Assembly (NCBI GenBank): GCA_034437075.1
Contig: DAOTVD010000423.1
Location: 1-5,403, forward strand
Reading direction: 5' to 3'
From: DAOTVD01 sp034437075
GTDB lineage: Bacteria > Chloroflexota > Anaerolineae > Aggregatilineales > J027
DNA: 5,403 nt
Shown: piece after piece, positions 1-5,403 of the stretch
How the letters are laid out: each line of letters opens with the position of its first letter
Numbering within the stretch: the first letter of the stretch is position 1
The notes under the pieces: generated by a model
The model's database searches: none
Told to the model about the DNA's origin: nothing
The model's input: only the letters and a program-made list of their open reading frames with translations
Made by a program: the position numbers and the translations under genes

Positions 1-1
1 T

Positions 2-178
2 ATCATCGGTTTTGCGGATTGGATACCCAGTGATTATGATACGCTCGTGAATGCGCTCATTATCATTGTGGCGCTCGCAGGCCCTGGGCTTATCCAATTT
101 GTGCGCAATCTGCTAGCCTCGATTCCCCCTCTCATACGCCGTGCACGCCCAACCAACCCTGTGGGAGATAGTCTATGA
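2..178 (+). CDS. Sugar ABC transporter permease, C-terminal end (5' part outside window)
   Basis: This is the last 58 codons of a gene that begins upstream of the window; it reads in frame from base 2 to a TGA at 176-178. The visible protein has a strongly hydrophobic stretch (about residues 16-31, NALIIIVALAGPGLIQ) and then a basic tail (IRRARP), as expected for the last membrane helix and cytoplasmic end of an inner-membrane permease. The end of the gene overlaps the next permease gene by four bases (ATGA), so the two are very probably translationally coupled. Its assignment as a ribose/xylose-type permease rests mainly on this coupling and on the hydrophobic end, because no diagnostic permease motif lies inside the window. 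It would be the first half of a two-permease channel. Other hydrophobic membrane proteins are possible but less likely. Confidence 0.68.
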   Translation: MIGFADWIPSDYDTLVNALIIIVALAGPGLIQFVRNLLASIPPLIRRARPTNPVGDSL

Positions 179-1182
179 GCGACCAACCACTTACCGAAAA
201 AGCGAACTCACCCCTAGACCAGATGGCGGACGTGGTGAAGCAGATTAACCCCACTGCGCTAGCCTTCGTCCTGGCCATCATCCTTTTCTTGATCGGGGGC
301 GTGCTCAACCCGGATTTTCTGAACATCGACCAAGCCATCAACATCGTGCGGCTGGCGGCCTTTCTAGGCATCATTGCGGCAGGGCAAACGCTGGTGATCA
401 TCAGCGGTGGCGAGGGCATCGACTTATCGGCGGGGGTGGTGGTCACGCTGGGTACGGTGGTCATGTTCCAGGTATCCGACGGCCAAAACAGTATGATTAT
501 CCCCGGTTTGCTGGCCACACTCGCGGCTGGGGCGGTGGTCGGTTTTCTGAACGGATTCGGCATCGTGCTCCTGCGCATTCCCCCGCTGGTGATGACGTTG
601 GCGATGGCGGGCGTCGTGCAGGGTGCGATTCAAATCTACACCGAGGGATTGCCCCAGGGCGGCACGCCGCCCCTACTGACCGAAATGTTCGCCGAGCCCT
701 TGCTCTGGAAAATACCCGGCGTTTTGATCTTCTGGATTATTTTCGGCCTGGGCATGTGGATTCTGTTGACGCGCACGCTCTATGGCAAGCAGCTTTTCGC
801 TATCGGCACCAACCGCGCGACCGCGAAGCTCTCCGGCTTGTGGGTGAAGCCGCTTGTTTGGTTAACCTTCACCCTCAGCGGGATGCTTTCGGCCTTTGGT
901 GGGTTTATGCTGTTGTCGTTCGATCAGCAACCCTCGCTGAATACGCAAGCTAGCGCGGATTTGCTGTTCCGCTCTATTGCGGCGGTGGTTATCGGTGGCA
1001 CGGTGTTGGCGGGTGGACGTGGCGGCTATTGGGGCACCATGGCCGGGGCGTTGCTGCTGCAAGTGATCGTCAGCTTGCTGCGGGCACAACAACTCGCCCA
1101 AGCCTATCAACTCATCATCTTGGGCGCAACGCTTGTCGCGCTCACCTCCTTATATGGCCGCGAAGGCCGCTTAAGACAATAA
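175..1182 (+). CDS. Sugar ABC transporter permease, RbsC-like (BPD_transp_2 family)
   Basis: This 335-residue integral membrane protein is a permease of a ribose/xylose/myo-inositol-type ABC importer and would form the inner-membrane channel with the upstream permease. The sequence shows roughly eight to ten hydrophobic segments (for example about 26-44, 57-76, 108-132, 179-198, 226-248, 311-327) and the family landmarks. These are GGEGIDLSAG at 78-87 (variant of GGIDLSVG), FLNGFGIVLLRIPPLVMTLAM at about 124-144, IGTNRATAKLSG at 210-221 (cytoplasmic loop expected to contact the ATPase) and VIGGTVLAGGRGGYWGT at 272-288. Length is normal for the family. The ATG at 175 is supported by GGGAG at 163-167, seven bases upstream. 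The substrate cannot be read from the sequence; the dehydrogenase downstream suggests a sugar or polyol. Binding protein and ATPase genes are not in the window and are expected upstream. Confidence 0.93.
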   Translation: MSDQPLTEKANSPLDQMADVVKQINPTALAFVLAIILFLIGGVLNPDFLNIDQAINIVRLAAFLGIIAAGQTLVIISGGEGIDLSAGVVVTLGTVVMFQVSDGQNSMIIPGLLATLAAGAVVGFLNGFGIVLLRIPPLVMTLAMAGVVQGAIQIYTEGLPQGGTPPLLTEMFAEPLLWKIPGVLIFWIIFGLGMWILLTRTLYGKQLFAIGTNRATAKLSGLWVKPLVWLTFTLSGMLSAFGGFMLLSFDQQPSLNTQASADLLFRSIAAVVIGGTVLAGGRGGYWGTMAGALLLQVIVSLLRAQQLAQAYQLIILGATLVALTSLYGREGRLRQ

Positions 1183-1204
1183 TATCATTGAAAGGATTTT
1201 AAGC

Positions 1205-2395
1205 ATGCATAAAATAACGCTGCTCGGAACGGGCCTAATCGGAATGTTTTACACGATGACGCTACATGGCAACCGGAGCCAGGATCGTGTCACACATATC
1301 TACTCGCGCACGGCAGAGCGCGCCCAAGGATTTGCCGCCGAATGGGACATTCCTAATTGGTCGACAAATCTGGAAGATGCCATCAACGACCCCGAAACAG
1401 ATGTAGTCGTGATTGGTTTGCCAAATAATCAGCACGAAGAAGCCATCAGGCTGGCTGCGCAGGCGGGCAAAGCGGTGCTGTGCACAAAACCCCTGGCCCG
1501 CACGGGCGCAGAAGCCAAACGCTGTTTGGATGCTGTAGAAAAAGCGGGCGTTTTTCATGGCTATCTGGAAGACCTGGTGTATACGCCCAAGACCCTGAAG
1601 GCGCTGAAATCGGTGCGCAATGGTGCCCTCGGTAAGGTACTCTGGGCCCGCTCGCGCGAAACGCATCCGGGGCCGCATAGCGATTGGTTTTGGGACAAGG
1701 AAATTTCTGGCGGTGGTGCCATTATTGACCTGGGCTGTCACTGCATCGAGATCGCGCGCAATTTCATCGGTAAAGATGTCAAACCCGTGGAAGTGATGTG
1801 CTGGGCCGATACGCAGGTCCACCCCATCGACGCGGAAGATAGTGCTGTGGGGCTAGTGCGCTATGCCAATGGCGCAGTGGGTCAGTTTGAGGTCGCCTGG
1901 ACGTTTAGAGGCGGCATGGATTTACGCGACGAAGTGTCTGGCACAGAAGGCACCATCTGGCTGAATCACTGGTTGCGCACGGGCTTCGAGATGTTCACTT
2001 CGGTGGGCGAAGGGGGCTATGTGGCCGAGAAGGCCGAAAGCGATACGGGCTGGCTCTTCCCCGTCGGCGATGAAGTTGGCTCGTTGGGCTACGACGAGAT
2101 GTTCTTGGATATGCTGAATGCTATCGACGAGGGCCGCCAACCGATGGAAGACTTCTTTGATGGGTATGTGGTCAATGCCATCATGGATGCCGCGTATAAG
2201 TCTATGGAAACTAAGCAGTGGGAACCCGTTCAGTTAGATGAGTGGCGCGGGTCAGAAGAAACGACCGCAGGCATTCAGATGAAAGACTTTGACGAGAATC
2301 ACTTCCTCATCAAAGAGGAAGTCATGCCGGATGGACGCAAGAAGCTGATCCTCAAAGAGAAGGCCGGCGGCAAGGTCGTTCAACAAATCGTCTAA
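1205..2395 (+). CDS. Gfo/Idh/MocA family NAD(P)-dependent oxidoreductase
   Basis: This 396-residue cytoplasmic dehydrogenase probably oxidises a sugar, inositol or sugar-derived compound with NAD(P). The N-terminal Rossmann fold begins with GTGLIG at 8-13. TKP at 94-96 matches the family's EKP motif, with K95 the expected catalytic lysine. The C-terminal substrate domain carries GGGAIIDLGCH at 169-179, where D175 and H179 correspond to the conserved active-site Asp and His. SGTEGTIW at 245-252 is a typical strand motif of the same fold. The last 50 or so residues (about 346-396) are polar and highly charged and lie beyond the usual end of the domain. The ATG at 1205 has AAAGGA at 1191-1196 eight bases upstream. 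The gene starts 22 bases after the permease gene, so it is likely in the same operon and acts on the imported substrate. The exact substrate is not predictable here. Confidence 0.93.
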   Translation: MHKITLLGTGLIGMFYTMTLHGNRSQDRVTHIYSRTAERAQGFAAEWDIPNWSTNLEDAINDPETDVVVIGLPNNQHEEAIRLAAQAGKAVLCTKPLARTGAEAKRCLDAVEKAGVFHGYLEDLVYTPKTLKALKSVRNGALGKVLWARSRETHPGPHSDWFWDKEISGGGAIIDLGCHCIEIARNFIGKDVKPVEVMCWADTQVHPIDAEDSAVGLVRYANGAVGQFEVAWTFRGGMDLRDEVSGTEGTIWLNHWLRTGFEMFTSVGEGGYVAEKAESDTGWLFPVGDEVGSLGYDEMFLDMLNAIDEGRQPMEDFFDGYVVNAIMDAAYKSMETKQWEPVQLDEWRGSEETTAGIQMKDFDENHFLIKEEVMPDGRKKLILKEKAGGKVVQQIV

Positions 2396-2418
2396 AACAG
2401 CGCCTGCGTGTCCAGAAT

Positions 2419-2430
2419 TAAATATATTTA
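2419..2430. repeat. Perfect 12-bp AT-only palindrome upstream of the PAS gene
   Basis: TAAATATATTTA is its own reverse complement and lies just upstream of the putative -10 box. It is the most AT-rich spot in the intergenic gap. It could be a protein-binding site, part of the promoter, or simple AT-rich sequence; a short AT-only palindrome is weak evidence on its own. Confidence 0.4.
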
Positions 2431-2431
2431 G

Positions 2432-2437
2432 TACAAT
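2432..2437 (+). promoter_or_regulatory. Putative -10 box of the PAS gene promoter
   Basis: TACAAT matches the sigma-70 consensus TATAAT at five of six positions and lies in the AT-rich gap before the PAS gene. At a spacing of 17 bases the -35 position reads TGTCCA (2409-2414), which is a poor match, so any promoter here would be weak or activator-dependent. The predicted transcription start, about 2443-2446, falls inside the left arm of the adjoining inverted repeat. The call is inferred from sequence only. Confidence 0.35.
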
Positions 2438-2469
2438 ACCTTAACACGGCAGACCGTCGTGTTAAGGTA
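2437..2469. promoter_or_regulatory. Inverted repeat with 12-bp perfect arms: probable operator or 5' leader hairpin
   Basis: The left arm TACCTTAACACG (2437-2448) and right arm CGTGTTAAGGTA (2458-2469) are exact reverse complements, separated by nine bases. An alternative inner pairing, ACGG (2446-2449) with CCGT (2454-2457) around CAGA, is also possible and would leave a bulge on the right side. No T-run follows on either strand, so it does not look like an intrinsic terminator for the dehydrogenase operon. It starts at the last base of the putative -10 box and ends seven bases before the Shine-Dalgarno of the PAS gene. That position fits a repressor operator at the transcription start, or an RNA hairpin near the ribosome site. 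Confidence 0.6.
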
Positions 2470-2475
2470 CATATA

Positions 2476-2480
2476 GAGAG
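2476..2480 (+). promoter_or_regulatory. Shine-Dalgarno site that sets the PAS gene start at 2489
   Basis: GAGAG lies eight bases before ATG 2489. The in-frame GTG at 2480 overlaps this site and has no good ribosome site of its own at the right distance, so the ATG is preferred. Confidence 0.5.
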
Positions 2481-2488
2481 TGACTAGC

Positions 2489-3049
2489 ATGACAGATAAC
2501 GAAAAAAGTCGCTTACTGCGGCAATTGGCCGAATACGACACGATCTTTTCGACCATGCCCGTGATGCTGTGGTATAAGGATGACAAAAACACCACCATAC
2601 GTATCAATGACGCTGCCGCTGCCTTCGAGGGCGTAGACCGTTCGCTGGTGGAGGGCAAATCGGGCTATGATGTTTACCCCCGCGAACAAGCCGAAGCCTT
2701 CTATCAAGATGATCTCGAAGTCTTGAAAAGCGGCAAGCCTAAACTGAATATCATCGAGCAACATGTGACGCCCGCCGGGGATATTATGTGGGTGCATACC
2801 AACAAAGTTCCCATCCACGATGAAAAGGGCCATGTGGTGGGCGTCATCGCCATAGCGGTGGATGTTACAGAGCGTGAGCGCGCGCGGGCCGAACTGGAAG
2901 CGAAAAATCAGCAATTAGAGCGCGTGCACGAGTTCATCCAAGCGACGTTCGACCACATTGAGGAGTCGGCAGGCCACGGCGCAGACCGCAACGAAATCCT
3001 CGCATATATCGTCACAGCCCGCGCCGAGTTAGAAAAGCTTCGCGGTTAG
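2489..3049 (+). CDS. Stand-alone PAS domain protein
   Basis: The 186-residue soluble protein contains one PAS sensor domain at about 16-128. It begins with YDTIFSTMPVMLWYKDDKN, continues through the FEGVDRSLVEGKSGYDVYP helix-loop region, and ends with GVIAIAVDVTERERA, the strand and D-[IV]-T-E signature that closes PAS domains. A charged helix with coiled-coil character follows (about 128-150, ERARAELEAKNQQLERV), then a second helical stretch to the end. I see no histidine kinase, GGDEF, HTH or other output domain. It could therefore be a signalling adaptor or ligand/redox sensor acting through dimerisation or a partner. The ATG at 2489 was chosen over an in-frame GTG at 2480 (189 residues). 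The gene has its own putative promoter and inverted repeat upstream. Its stop overlaps that of the opposing MetE-like gene. Cofactor and partner are unknown. Confidence 0.88.
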   Translation: MTDNEKSRLLRQLAEYDTIFSTMPVMLWYKDDKNTTIRINDAAAAFEGVDRSLVEGKSGYDVYPREQAEAFYQDDLEVLKSGKPKLNIIEQHVTPAGDIMWVHTNKVPIHDEKGHVVGVIAIAVDVTERERARAELEAKNQQLERVHEFIQATFDHIEESAGHGADRNEILAYIVTARAELEKLRG

Positions 3050-4074
3050 CCCATCAACTCGCGCCGCACAATCTGCGTTCCCGCGACCATGGCCGCGAGC
3101 TTGGCCCGCGCCGCCCAACGCGCCGTTTGGCTGAAGCCGCAATCCGGCGTGATGGTGAGTTTTTCGGGCGGTACGTGTTGCAGCGTCAAACGGAGCCGCT
3201 CGGCCACATCTTCGGGCGTTTCGATATAGTAATTCTTGACATCAATCAAACCCGCCGCCACTTCTTTATCGTCTTGCGCGAGCTCACCCAGCAGGTGGAT
3301 TTCTGCCATTTCACGATTCGCGAACTCCAGCGCATATTGATCGGTTTGCATATCCAGAATATGAGGAAACAAGGGCTGAAATGTGCGTTTGGCCACCGGA
3401 CGCCCCAGATAGTTACCAAAGCATAGATGAATACTGACTTTGGCCGCTACACCTTCTACGGTGCGGTTGAACAACTTCACGAAGGCTTCAGGCGTGCGGC
3501 TATGTACAGCATACGAGGGTTCATCCAGTTGCACCCATTCTACCCCTGCCGAAACAAGCCGCTTTAGCTCGGCATTCACCAGGTCGGACAGCGCATAGGC
3601 AACATCCATGCGATCTTCGTAGAGCGTGCCCGGTTCAATACGCCCCGATAAGGTGAATGGCCCTGGTATGGGCATCTTGATGGGGGTTTGCGTGCGTTGT
3701 TTCAGGTATTCGTATTCGGGTAATAACCCTAACCCTTCCGGCGAGCCTAATGCGTCAACCGCCACGTATTTTTCGCGCTGGTCGTGCCCACCGACGCCTG
3801 TTTTACGGGCCTGTTCTTTGGGGACAATACCGGTCATATGGCTGTAAAATTCCGCCGTAAAAAACCCTTCTCGCCGCATTTCGCCATCGGTGATGAGGTC
3901 TACGCCAGCATCTTCCTGATCGCGAATGGCGGTATCCACCGCATCATTTTCAGCTTCTTGCAAATCTTGTTCGCCGACTTCGCCCCGCTGGGCGGCTTCG
4001 AGCATCAGATGTAGCCAACTGGGTTTGGCATAGGAGCCAATCACACTGGTTGGCAACAGGGGTAAGGTGTGCAT
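3046..4074 (-). CDS. Core MetE-like protein (cobalamin-independent methionine synthase family)
   Basis: The 342-residue protein matches the C-terminal catalytic barrel of MetE (Meth_synt_2 family), which moves a methyl group to a thiol held on zinc. The likely zinc ligands are H216 and C218 (IHLCFGN), E250 (ALEFANREM) and C312 (TPDCGF). Other family landmarks are GSYAKP at 13-18, TDGEMRREGF at 62-71, PIPGPFT at 135-141 and LDEPSYA at 183-189. It is under half the length of full MetE (about 750 residues) and lacks the N-terminal folate-binding domain. The methyl donor may therefore differ from methyltetrahydrofolate-polyglutamate, as known for short core-MetE proteins. The spacing between C218 and E250 is longer than I recall for E. 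coli MetE, pointing to a divergent subfamily. It is the last gene of the minus-strand cluster, three bases after the hydrolase gene. True methionine synthase activity is unproven; another thiol methyl- or alkyltransferase is possible. Confidence 0.88.
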   Translation of the reverse strand: MHTLPLLPTSVIGSYAKPSWLHLMLEAAQRGEVGEQDLQEAENDAVDTAIRDQEDAGVDLITDGEMRREGFFTAEFYSHMTGIVPKEQARKTGVGGHDQREKYVAVDALGSPEGLGLLPEYEYLKQRTQTPIKMPIPGPFTLSGRIEPGTLYEDRMDVAYALSDLVNAELKRLVSAGVEWVQLDEPSYAVHSRTPEAFVKLFNRTVEGVAAKVSIHLCFGNYLGRPVAKRTFQPLFPHILDMQTDQYALEFANREMAEIHLLGELAQDDKEVAAGLIDVKNYYIETPEDVAERLRLTLQHVPPEKLTITPDCGFSQTARWAARAKLAAMVAGTQIVRRELMG

Positions 4075-4077
4075 GGT

Positions 4078-4941
4078 TTATCCTTTGGTATAAATGTACT
4101 TTTGGGCAGTTTGCAATACCTGGTAGGCCTGCTCGGCCTCCCGGGCTTTCACGATGAAGTCCTTTACATCCACTGTATTGAACGTGAACATATCATAGTG
4201 ATGGGGCACCAAAAGGCGCGCGTTGACCGTTTGCGCCAGTTGGATAGCGTCGTCCATGTCCATATTCGGCGGCACATTCAGCGCGGCGCGGCGCTCGTCG
4301 GTGCCGTTGATGGGCAAAAACACGCTGTCCAGATCATAGGCGCTCAGGCGTTGGGACAATCCCTCATAGACCACCGTATCGCCGCTATGGTAAATGGTTA
4401 AGCCGTCAATCTGAAAAATGAAGCCCAAAAACGAATAGCCCCGGGCCTCGTCATAGTCTAGGCCAGGGTGGGCCGACGGGATGACATGCACCGTCAGAGC
4501 ACCTAGCGTCAGGGTTTCATCGCCTCGGGTGGGTATCAAGCGCGCTTCATCCAGGCCCATTTCAACCGCGTGTTGCACTAAGGCTTTCGGCAAGACGAGC
4601 TTCGCGCTGGGGGATGCTTCAAAAAGATCGGGCATAGTGCCGGGGTCAAGATGGTCGGAGTGTTTATGGCTAGAGAACACAAGCCCAACCTCGCGCAATT
4701 CGTGCCCCCGAATGGGCGCTTCGGTCATGCGGATATGGGGCTTGGGCGTATTCGCATATTTGTGCGTCAGATGCTCGGACAGATACAGATCGACGTACCA
4801 GGTCATGGAAGCTGTTTTGAATGCATAGCCGCTTTGTCCCAACCACCAATAGGCCATTTGCCCAGGGTCTAATTGCGTGGTGGCGATATCATCTAACAGG
4901 GCTTGGCTGCGCTGAGCGGGTTGTATCAAGCCGTCAACCAT
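4078..4941 (-). CDS. UlaG-like metallo-beta-lactamase-fold hydrolase
   Basis: This 287-residue cytoplasmic metal-dependent hydrolase has the metal-binding signature SHKHSDHLDP at 91-100 (H92, H94, D96, H97). Further probable ligands are H158 (SAHPG), D188 (YHSGD, 184-188) and H247/H248 (VPHHYD). The opening AYWWLGQSGYAFKT (30-43) and the ending VPHHYD resemble E. coli UlaG, L-ascorbate-6-phosphate lactonase (AMWWLG and IPFHHD from memory), but the protein is shorter than UlaG's roughly 350 residues. A lactonase or phosphodiester-type hydrolase role is plausible; the substrate is not determined. The ATG at 4941 is supported by AGGAG (4953-4949) seven bases upstream. It lies between the M24 peptidase and MetE-like genes with gaps of 10 and 3 bases, so it is almost certainly co-transcribed with both. 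No other ascorbate-pathway gene is visible, so the name ulaG is not applied. Confidence 0.88.
   Translation of the reverse strand: MVDGLIQPAQRSQALLDDIATTQLDPGQMAYWWLGQSGYAFKTASMTWYVDLYLSEHLTHKYANTPKPHIRMTEAPIRGHELREVGLVFSSHKHSDHLDPGTMPDLFEASPSAKLVLPKALVQHAVEMGLDEARLIPTRGDETLTLGALTVHVIPSAHPGLDYDEARGYSFLGFIFQIDGLTIYHSGDTVVYEGLSQRLSAYDLDSVFLPINGTDERRAALNVPPNMDMDDAIQLAQTVNARLLVPHHYDMFTFNTVDVKDFIVKAREAEQAYQVLQTAQKYIYTKG
4081..4086 (-). promoter_or_regulatory. Shine-Dalgarno of the MetE-like gene inside the hydrolase gene
   Basis: AAAGGA on the minus strand forms the last two sense codons (Lys-Gly) of the hydrolase gene and lies six bases before ATG 4074. This placement supports the chosen start and suggests coupled translation of the two genes. 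Confidence 0.6.
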
Positions 4942-4948
4942 TGCGCTA

Positions 4949-4953
4949 CTCCT
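4949..4953 (-). promoter_or_regulatory. Shine-Dalgarno of the hydrolase gene, overlapping the peptidase stop
   Basis: AGGAG on the minus strand shares its first two bases with the TAG stop (4954-4952) of the M24 peptidase gene and is seven bases from ATG 4941. It supports that start and a shared transcript. Confidence 0.65.
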
Positions 4954-5403
4954 AATACTTTTTGTGGCGGGTCAGGATTTCAACACCATCGGACGTGATG
5001 AGCAAACCATCTTCATGCCGTATGCTCAACTGTCCGGGGATGTAGATACCCGGCTCTAGCATCACGACCATCCCGGCTTGCAAAATCGTATGATTATAGG
5101 GCACGATGCGTGGTTCTTCGTGCACACTAACGCCCACGCCATGCCCCGTGTGATGAGGATACACCGGATAGCCCGCCTTTTCGATAAAGTGCCGCACTTT
5201 AGCATCCACCTCACTCGCAATGGCGCCTGGACGGATTAACGAAATGGCATAGTCCAGGGCATCCCCCACCACGGTTAATGCTGCTTGCTGTTCGGGCGTG
5301 GGGTCGCCGCTGGCGAAATAACTCGCGCAGCTATCGCTCCAATAGCCCTGGTAGGCCGTGCTGAGGTCTACGGTCACCGTATCCCCTGCCTGGATGGTAT
5401 GAG
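4952..5403 (-). CDS. M24 family metallopeptidase (Xaa-Pro aminopeptidase-like), C-terminal part
   Basis: The reading frame is open to the window edge, so the N-terminus lies beyond 5403; the GTG at 5377 is internal to the conserved GDTVTVDL strand and is not the start. The 149 visible residues are most of the pita-bread catalytic domain. The five expected metal ligands are present: D12 (VDLS), D23 (GYWSD), H87 (TGHGVG), E116 (LEPGIY) and E130 (IRHEDGLLIT). H94 in VHEEP is the usual nearby active-site histidine. The strand written DxG in most members reads DLS here, and the usual TRT after the second Asp reads CASYF. The likely activity is removal of an N-terminal residue before proline or cleavage of Xaa-Pro dipeptides, with creatinase-type C-N hydrolysis as an alternative in the same fold. 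It is the first visible gene of the minus-strand cluster; the hydrolase gene follows after 10 bases. Confidence 0.9.
   Translation of the reverse strand, partial: HTIQAGDTVTVDLSTAYQGYWSDSCASYFASGDPTPEQQAALTVVGDALDYAISLIRPGAIASEVDAKVRHFIEKAGYPVYPHHTGHGVGVSVHEEPRIVPYNHTILQAGMVVMLEPGIYIPGQLSIRHEDGLLITSDGVEILTRHKKY

Noticed and set aside
132..578. 148-codon open frame on the minus strand
   Set aside because: It lies opposite the permease gene and its translation is low-complexity, rich in Ser, Thr, Pro and Met with no recognisable motif. The plus-strand permease has clear family motifs and a ribosome site.
1262..1822. 186-codon open frame on the minus strand
   Set aside because: It is an antisense shadow of the Gfo/Idh/MocA gene, which shows intact nucleotide-binding and catalytic motifs in its own frame.
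2437..2469. Intrinsic terminator for the dehydrogenase operon
   Set aside because: The stem is strong enough, but no run of T follows it on the plus strand and no clear one on the minus strand. Its position at a -10 box and close to a ribosome site fits regulation better.
2428..2658. 76-codon minus-strand frame across the intergenic palindrome
   Set aside because: It overlaps the start of the PAS gene antisense, has no ribosome site that I can see, and encodes no recognisable protein.
4481..4828. 115-codon plus-strand frame
   Set aside because: It is a shadow antisense to the UlaG-like hydrolase, whose metal-binding motifs lie in the same region; the shadow shows no domain.
4078..4941. Assignment as ulaG in an ascorbate operon
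   Set aside because: The resemblance is at family level. The protein is shorter than UlaG and no other ascorbate utilisation gene is in the window.
4952..5377. M24 gene as a short complete 141-residue protein starting at GTG 5377
   Set aside because: The frame is open upstream to the window edge and the residues before the GTG (HTIQAGDT) continue the conserved GD strand. The gene is cut by the window, not short.

Overview
The window is a compact, gene-dense stretch of bacterial chromosome of moderate GC content, judged by eye. It holds seven protein-coding genes and no RNA gene, insertion sequence or CRISPR array that I can see. The layout is two converging gene sets. The gene content (a ribose-type sugar ABC importer, a Gfo/Idh/MocA dehydrogenase, a stand-alone PAS protein, a short MetE-like protein and an UlaG-like hydrolase) resembles free-living heterotrophs such as Chloroflexota. 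That placement is an impression from protein style, not a demonstrated assignment.

Plus strand, left half. The window opens inside the 3' end of one ABC permease gene (2-178). A second, complete permease of the RbsC/BPD_transp_2 family follows (175-1182), overlapping the first by the four bases ATGA. A Gfo/Idh/MocA NAD(P)-dependent oxidoreductase (1205-2395) follows after 22 bases. Together they look like the end of a sugar or polyol uptake and oxidation operon; the binding protein and ATPase would lie upstream, outside the window. A 93-base AT-rich gap then carries a plausible -10 box and a perfect 12-bp inverted repeat. It leads into a small PAS-domain protein with a C-terminal helical tail and no recognisable output domain (2489-3049).

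Minus strand, right half, read from right to left. The C-terminal part of an M24-family metallopeptidase (Xaa-Pro aminopeptidase/creatinase fold, cut by the window edge) is followed after 10 bases by an UlaG-like metallo-beta-lactamase-fold hydrolase (4078-4941). After 3 more bases comes a core-only MetE-like (cobalamin-independent methionine synthase family) protein (3046-4074). Tight spacing and Shine-Dalgarno sites inside or across the preceding gene's end indicate one transcript. The PAS gene and the MetE-like gene meet tail to tail, and their stop codons overlap in the four bases TTAG.

The annotated genes belong to known families. The least explained element is the palindrome at the putative start of transcription of the orphan PAS gene. 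The combination of methyltransferase-like, lactonase-like and peptidase-like genes facing a sugar uptake/oxidation operon is suggestive but does not define a pathway. I did not find convincing evidence of a wholly new system.
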